From positions 1-32,036 of IMG/VR virus record IMGVR_UViG_3300044952_001282: a stretch of DNA of 32,036 nucleotides; one strand, written 5' to 3'. A program made the translations under genes and the position numbers. The notes below the pieces were generated by a model, which ran no database searches, had not been told where the DNA came from, and worked only from the letters and a program-made list of their open reading frames with translations. The number at the start of each line of letters is the position of its first letter. The stretch's first letter is position 1. Source of the DNA: a virus. This document shows positions 28,678-32,036 of this stretch, piece after piece.

Positions 28678-30747
28678 TTATTTCGGGCTCATGGTTTTAA
28701 GAGACTTCACGGCAGACGCCAGCTTTTTCGGATCCTTAGGAAGCGCCTCGATCGCGGCGGCCACGACCTCGGGATCCATCGTCGGATAAATCGCCCGAGC
28801 CGCATCCAGATCACCGTTTTGAATCGCGGTCCAGAACCGATCCCGGATCTTCAGTTCGTCCGCGTAAGCCTTCGCCTGGCCAGCCGAACTCTCGGACGCC
28901 TTACGCGTGGCCGTCGCCTTCTCGGCGGCGATCCGGGTCTTTTCAGCCGCCGCGCGATCGCGGGCGGCCTGCTTATCGACTTCGAGCTGAGCCTTGATGT
29001 CCGCTTTCCGCTTCGCTTCCGCCGTTTTTTCCTCGGCGGTCTTGGCTTTGGCGTCTCCCTTAGCGGTTTCCTCGTTCGACTTCGCCGCAATCTCAAGGAT
29101 ATCGCCCTCCAAGCCGGCGATCTTCTTCAGGTCCCGAGCGTTCTGGCGCTGCCAGAGCCCCGTTTCCTCGGAAAACTTCTTCTTCGCGTCAAAGATCTGG
29201 TCCTGGACCAGCATTTCCGCCTTGAGCCTGTTCCCTCCGGTCGCCTTGAGAGCCGATTTGTACATATCGGCCATCTGGCGCTTGGCAACGTCATTCGCCT
29301 GGCGAGCAGCATCCAGAGCCTTTTGACGCTGCATGGGGGGCATACGCTCCCCGACCAGCTTCGCCTCCAGCGCCTTGAGATTCTGGATTACGGGCGTGTC
29401 CAAGACCGGAGCGGCCGGCATGGCACCCCGAATCCCGTCAATTTCCGCCTGCTTCGCCTTCGTCCGGGTCTCAGCGTCGAACGTGAGAGGGCGCGGAGCC
29501 GCCTGGAAAGGCCCCTGCGCGGCCTCAGGAGCCGCCGGAGCGGCCGGAGCCACCGTGATAGGGCCGGAAGCCGCCACGGCCTCAGGCGAAGCCGCCGGGG
29601 GCGCGCTGGGCGGCCCAGAAGGACCGCCAGCGGCGCCTGAAGCGAGCGGCGCCCCCGAGGGAGCGCCGCCGCCGGAGCCAAGACGGGCAAACATGGCGCG
29701 GCGCTGCTCCTCGGACATGGCCCGATTGAGCAGCCGCTGGAAAATCCGGTTCCCGATCAGCTTCTTGATCGAGGGCGACGTGAACCGCTTCTCACTCCAC
29801 CCCGCGGGCCCCACGGGCACCGCGGCCCCGATAGGGAGCACAGCCCGCTGGCCAGCCGGGGCCCCGGCAGGCCCCACAGGAACCGCCGGACCGATCGGCA
29901 AGACCGCCCGCTGACCGGCGGGCGCCCCGGCCGGACCCACCGGCTGAATCGGCCCGATCGGCGAAAGGGCCCGGGAGATACCGTCCTGCAGGCGCCGAAT
30001 AAAGTTCTCAGACGGAGGAACCAGGTCCGACGCCGAAACCGGCTGAATCGGCGCGGCCTGACCGGCGCGCCGAGGCTGATTCTCGCTGGGCTTGGTGATC
30101 CGGCCAGGTACGGCAGGCTCGCGGAACGGAAGATCAGCGACCGCGACATCCGGCCTCGCGGTATCACCGCCAGGACCACCAACGGGCCCGCCTCCAGGTC
30201 CCGCAGCCCGCTTCGCGAACATCGCTTTGCGCTGAGAATCCGACATCGGCCCGCGATTGCAGATCGGCTTCATGGCCGAAATGTTCGGCTTGTTCGTCAG
30301 TCCGCCACCAGACAGCCGCAGCGGCCGGATCCGATCCGGACCAAGGCTCTCACAATCAGCCGGAAGCCAGGTCGGGGAGAGGAACCGGAACTCACCGCCC
30401 TGAATAGCAGCAAGCCCTTTGTCGGTCCACCGGATCAACCCGAGCACGTCGTCACCCTCGCGCCGGAGCTGCTGAAGCCACCCAGCCGCAGTCGACGGCT
30501 TATCCGTGTCCTCGCTGAAATGATCGAAGTCAATCAACAGCCCAGGAAACGAGTCGCCGGCGGCGCTGGCGGCCGCAGCGAACTCGTTGACGAGGGAATC
30601 CAAAGCCTGATCGTCCAGGACCTGCACCAGGCGCCGAACGGTCGAAACCCCGCCAGGCCCCATGCAGGGATGATTTACCGGGAACTCGCCCTTCGGGCAA
30701 ATGTGAACCCAGCCGGACGGATCAATTTCAAACAGGGAAGCATTCAT
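28678..30747 (-). CDS. Mu I-like capsid maturation protease fused to long internal region
   Basis: This 689-residue protein starts at the ATG at 30747, 7 nt after GAGGT (a GTG at 30756 is possible). Residues 1-165 match Mu I-like proteases: GWVHICPKGEFPV, LLIDFDHFSEDTDKPSTAAG and GGEFRFLSPTWLP. The rest is not typical of the family: SDSQRKAMFAKR (from 168), Pro/Gly-rich linkers with a 21-residue tandem repeat, SEEQRRAMFARLGSGGG (from 344), and a long charged coiled coil (about 500-640). It probably matures the head and supplies an internal or scaffold component. The separate scaffold gene downstream makes the extra coiled coil unusual. Confidence 0.78.
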   Translation of the reverse strand: MNASLFEIDPSGWVHICPKGEFPVNHPCMGPGGVSTVRRLVQVLDDQALDSLVNEFAAAASAAGDSFPGLLIDFDHFSEDTDKPSTAAGWLQQLRREGDDVLGLIRWTDKGLAAIQGGEFRFLSPTWLPADCESLGPDRIRPLRLSGGGLTNKPNISAMKPICNRGPMSDSQRKAMFAKRAAGPGGGPVGGPGGDTARPDVAVADLPFREPAVPGRITKPSENQPRRAGQAAPIQPVSASDLVPPSENFIRRLQDGISRALSPIGPIQPVGPAGAPAGQRAVLPIGPAVPVGPAGAPAGQRAVLPIGAAVPVGPAGWSEKRFTSPSIKKLIGNRIFQRLLNRAMSEEQRRAMFARLGSGGGAPSGAPLASGAAGGPSGPPSAPPAASPEAVAASGPITVAPAAPAAPEAAQGPFQAAPRPLTFDAETRTKAKQAEIDGIRGAMPAAPVLDTPVIQNLKALEAKLVGERMPPMQRQKALDAARQANDVAKRQMADMYKSALKATGGNRLKAEMLVQDQIFDAKKKFSEETGLWQRQNARDLKKIAGLEGDILEIAAKSNEETAKGDAKAKTAEEKTAEAKRKADIKAQLEVDKQAARDRAAAEKTRIAAEKATATRKASESSAGQAKAYADELKIRDRFWTAIQNGDLDAARAIYPTMDPEVVAAAIEALPKDPKKLASAVKSLKTMSPK
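29812..29937 (-). repeat. Two tandem 63-bp repeats in the protease fusion gene
   Basis: Two 21-residue units (GPAGAPAGQRAVLPIG followed by P/A-AVPV) encode a flexible linker. They differ by one residue while synonymous positions vary, so they are not a very recent duplication. Confidence 0.8.
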
Positions 30748-30762
30748 GCGCGTCACCTCGGG

Positions 30763-31914
30763 TTAAGCGGGCGGATTGAGAGGATTCAACTTCATGCCGG
30801 TCTGTTCTTCGAGCCAAGCCTGATCCGGAGCGAAGCCGGCCCAGCTCAGATTCGCGACCTGCTCAAGAAGCGCCCCGACATCGGTAGGCTTGGGTATCTC
30901 GAACTCGAAATAGGCGTAGTGCGGCTGGCCAGGAAAAAACCGATCCAGCGCGACCTTGTCCACGTCGCGCTGAAGGCACTCGGAAAGCAGCGCCGCATCG
31001 CCCGCCGCCAAACGAAGGAGCGTATCGGCATGAGCGCCGCCCGCGAGCGTGCCGGATCCGGACTGGGACAACATCGTGAGCAGCCCACCGGTGGCGGCCA
31101 TCACAATTTGCTGGTCACAATAATCAGTCCGCTCCTTGAACGGCATCCGCCCGCGCTGGCCTGTCGGATCAACCGTGGAAACCACCGTGCCATGCGGAAG
31201 CACGCCGCGCCCGTTCGAAGCGATCCCGTTCGCGATCGCCTGAAGGTCGGTTTTCTCCTCGGCGGTAGCTCCGTCGCGAGCCGTGAAGAAAATACTGGGA
31301 TTGGCCGACACGGCGAGAGCCGCGTCCCAATCCGCGCCGCAGAGAAGTTTCCAGTACACTTGCCGACCGATCGAAAGAAACAGCGGGGGCTCACTCTTGA
31401 AAATCACAAGCCGCTCGCGCGGGACTTTCTCGGGCATCCCGCAGTGGGAGAGGGCCCGCTCGTTGAACATCAGTTCGCGGGTTACGGGATCCCGAGTCCA
31501 AAACCAGGGCTCGATATAATCGAGTGTCCAAACATCCTGAAGCCCAGGCGTCGCGTTTTTCTCGCAAACCGCGAATCCGTAAAACAGTCCCATCGCCAAA
31601 TCCTTAACGGCAGATTTAAAATTGGAACAAGCCTCATAGACCGACCGAAGCACCTGGGCCTGCTCGGCGGCAAGCGGATCCTGAGCCTTGTCCTCGCGGA
31701 GCTTGATCTGATACTGAAGCCCGTTCAGCGTCGAAAGCCGGTTGAAGATCGCCGAGCCGACCGTAACATCCACCCGCGCCGCGTGACGCCAAAACCAGGT
31801 GAGTTCTGCAAAGTCGCCGCGGTCCGCCATCGCCTCCCATTCGACGATCGTTCCAATCGTGAGGCCCGGCAGCGGATTATAATATTCCCGGAACGCGATA
31901 TCGGTTTTAAGCAT
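30763..31914 (-). CDS. Portal protein, Mu gp29/DUF935-like
   Basis: This 383-residue protein is the first gene of the minus-strand late operon. It starts at the ATG at 31914, 6 nt after AAGGAG. An in-frame upstream ATG at 31956 lacks a ribosome-binding site. Features shared with DUF935 portals are the N-terminal DVTVGSAIFNRLSTLNGLQY, FKSAVKDLAMGLFYGFAVCE, GLQDVWTLDYIEPWFW, and the C-terminal SGSGTLAGGAHADTLLRLAA. It forms the DNA-entry ring and would dock the terminase. The family usually exceeds 450 residues, so this is a short version. Its first codons are duplicated in the left terminal repeat (positions 8-1). Confidence 0.85.
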   Translation of the reverse strand: MLKTDIAFREYYNPLPGLTIGTIVEWEAMADRGDFAELTWFWRHAARVDVTVGSAIFNRLSTLNGLQYQIKLREDKAQDPLAAEQAQVLRSVYEACSNFKSAVKDLAMGLFYGFAVCEKNATPGLQDVWTLDYIEPWFWTRDPVTRELMFNERALSHCGMPEKVPRERLVIFKSEPPLFLSIGRQVYWKLLCGADWDAALAVSANPSIFFTARDGATAEEKTDLQAIANGIASNGRGVLPHGTVVSTVDPTGQRGRMPFKERTDYCDQQIVMAATGGLLTMLSQSGSGTLAGGAHADTLLRLAAGDAALLSECLQRDVDKVALDRFFPGQPHYAYFEFEIPKPTDVGALLEQVANLSWAGFAPDQAWLEEQTGMKLNPLNPPA

Positions 31915-32036
31915 GGCTGACTCCTTAAAGCCGTGCATGATGCCCGCGAAAAGCACAGACGCAACCGGGCGCAGGGTGACGCTAAAAGAAAAACTGATTA
32001 ATTCTGATTAAGATTGATTAAGAGTTAATCAATGGT
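31907..32036. repeat. Right copy of direct terminal repeat
   Basis: This is the second copy of bases 1-130, with one mismatch (T at 32033 against A at 127). It contains the portal start codon (31914-31912), the portal Shine-Dalgarno sequence (CTCCTT at 31921-31926 on the plus strand) and the four TGATTAA/TTAATCA heptads. The last bases, AATGGT, break off at the point where the left copy continues into the palindrome GGTGTATACACC. Confidence 0.9.

Overview
The window reads as the complete genome of a temperate, Mu-related head-and-portal phage or phage-plasmid, caught in its circular form. The first 126 bases recur exactly at the end (31907-32032), then one base differs and three more agree, so the ends overlap and the unique length is about 31.9 kb. 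A single uninterrupted attP-like site overlaps the 3' half of a histidine tRNA, as expected of a circle and not of an integrated prophage. The DNA is GC-rich, with strong Shine-Dalgarno sites and many ATGA or GTGA gene overlaps. The host cannot be named. Proteins with Sec signal peptides and YadA-like head repeats suggest a diderm (Gram-negative type) bacterium, but that is inference.

Layout. (1) 75-183: control region with four 10-bp-phased TGATTAA heptads and a 12-bp palindrome over a candidate -10. (2) 184-7602 (+): early operon with two overlapping ribbon-helix-helix proteins, an Fe-S PD-(D/E)XK nuclease, a Sak4-like ATPase, an SSB-like protein, a Lar-like zinc protein, a small HTH protein, a VRR-NUC nuclease and a chain of tiny coupled genes. 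(3) 7830-9858: about 2 kb with no credible gene, full of GC-rich hairpins, including six in 177 bp that share one loop, followed by CTGTACGG repeats. (4) 9859-11175 (-): tyrosine integrase. Its attP, with flanking arm-like repeats, follows at 11141-11432. (5) 11499-13072 (+): small and large terminase, overlapping by 172 nt. (6) 13073-14198: a second structured, gene-free stretch. (7) 14238-18136 (+): an accessory operon ending in a ParB-family protein. (8) 18638-31914 (-): late operon, read from portal, through a Mu I-like protease fusion, an SNase-domain protein, scaffold, decoration protein and major capsid protein, to a run of exported or fibre-like proteins and a DUF1353 protein.

How it fits together. 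The early genes resemble a recombination-based replication and repair set (exonuclease, annealing or recombination ATPase, ssDNA-binding proteins, junction nuclease), but no polymerase, primase or helicase is recognisable. The two control regions, before the ribbon-helix-helix genes and before parB, share one design: heptads every 10 bp followed by GGTGT-WW-ACACC. That palindrome occurs eight times, plus one 13-bp variant, only in the first 18.5 kb, including inside two genes. This looks like a dispersed operator or centromere network read by the ParB-like or ribbon-helix-helix proteins, reminiscent of KorB operators on RK2. The late region has a full head module but no recognisable tape measure, tail tube or baseplate gene. 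In their place are proteins with Sec-type signal sequences, one of them fused behind a head-connector-like domain.
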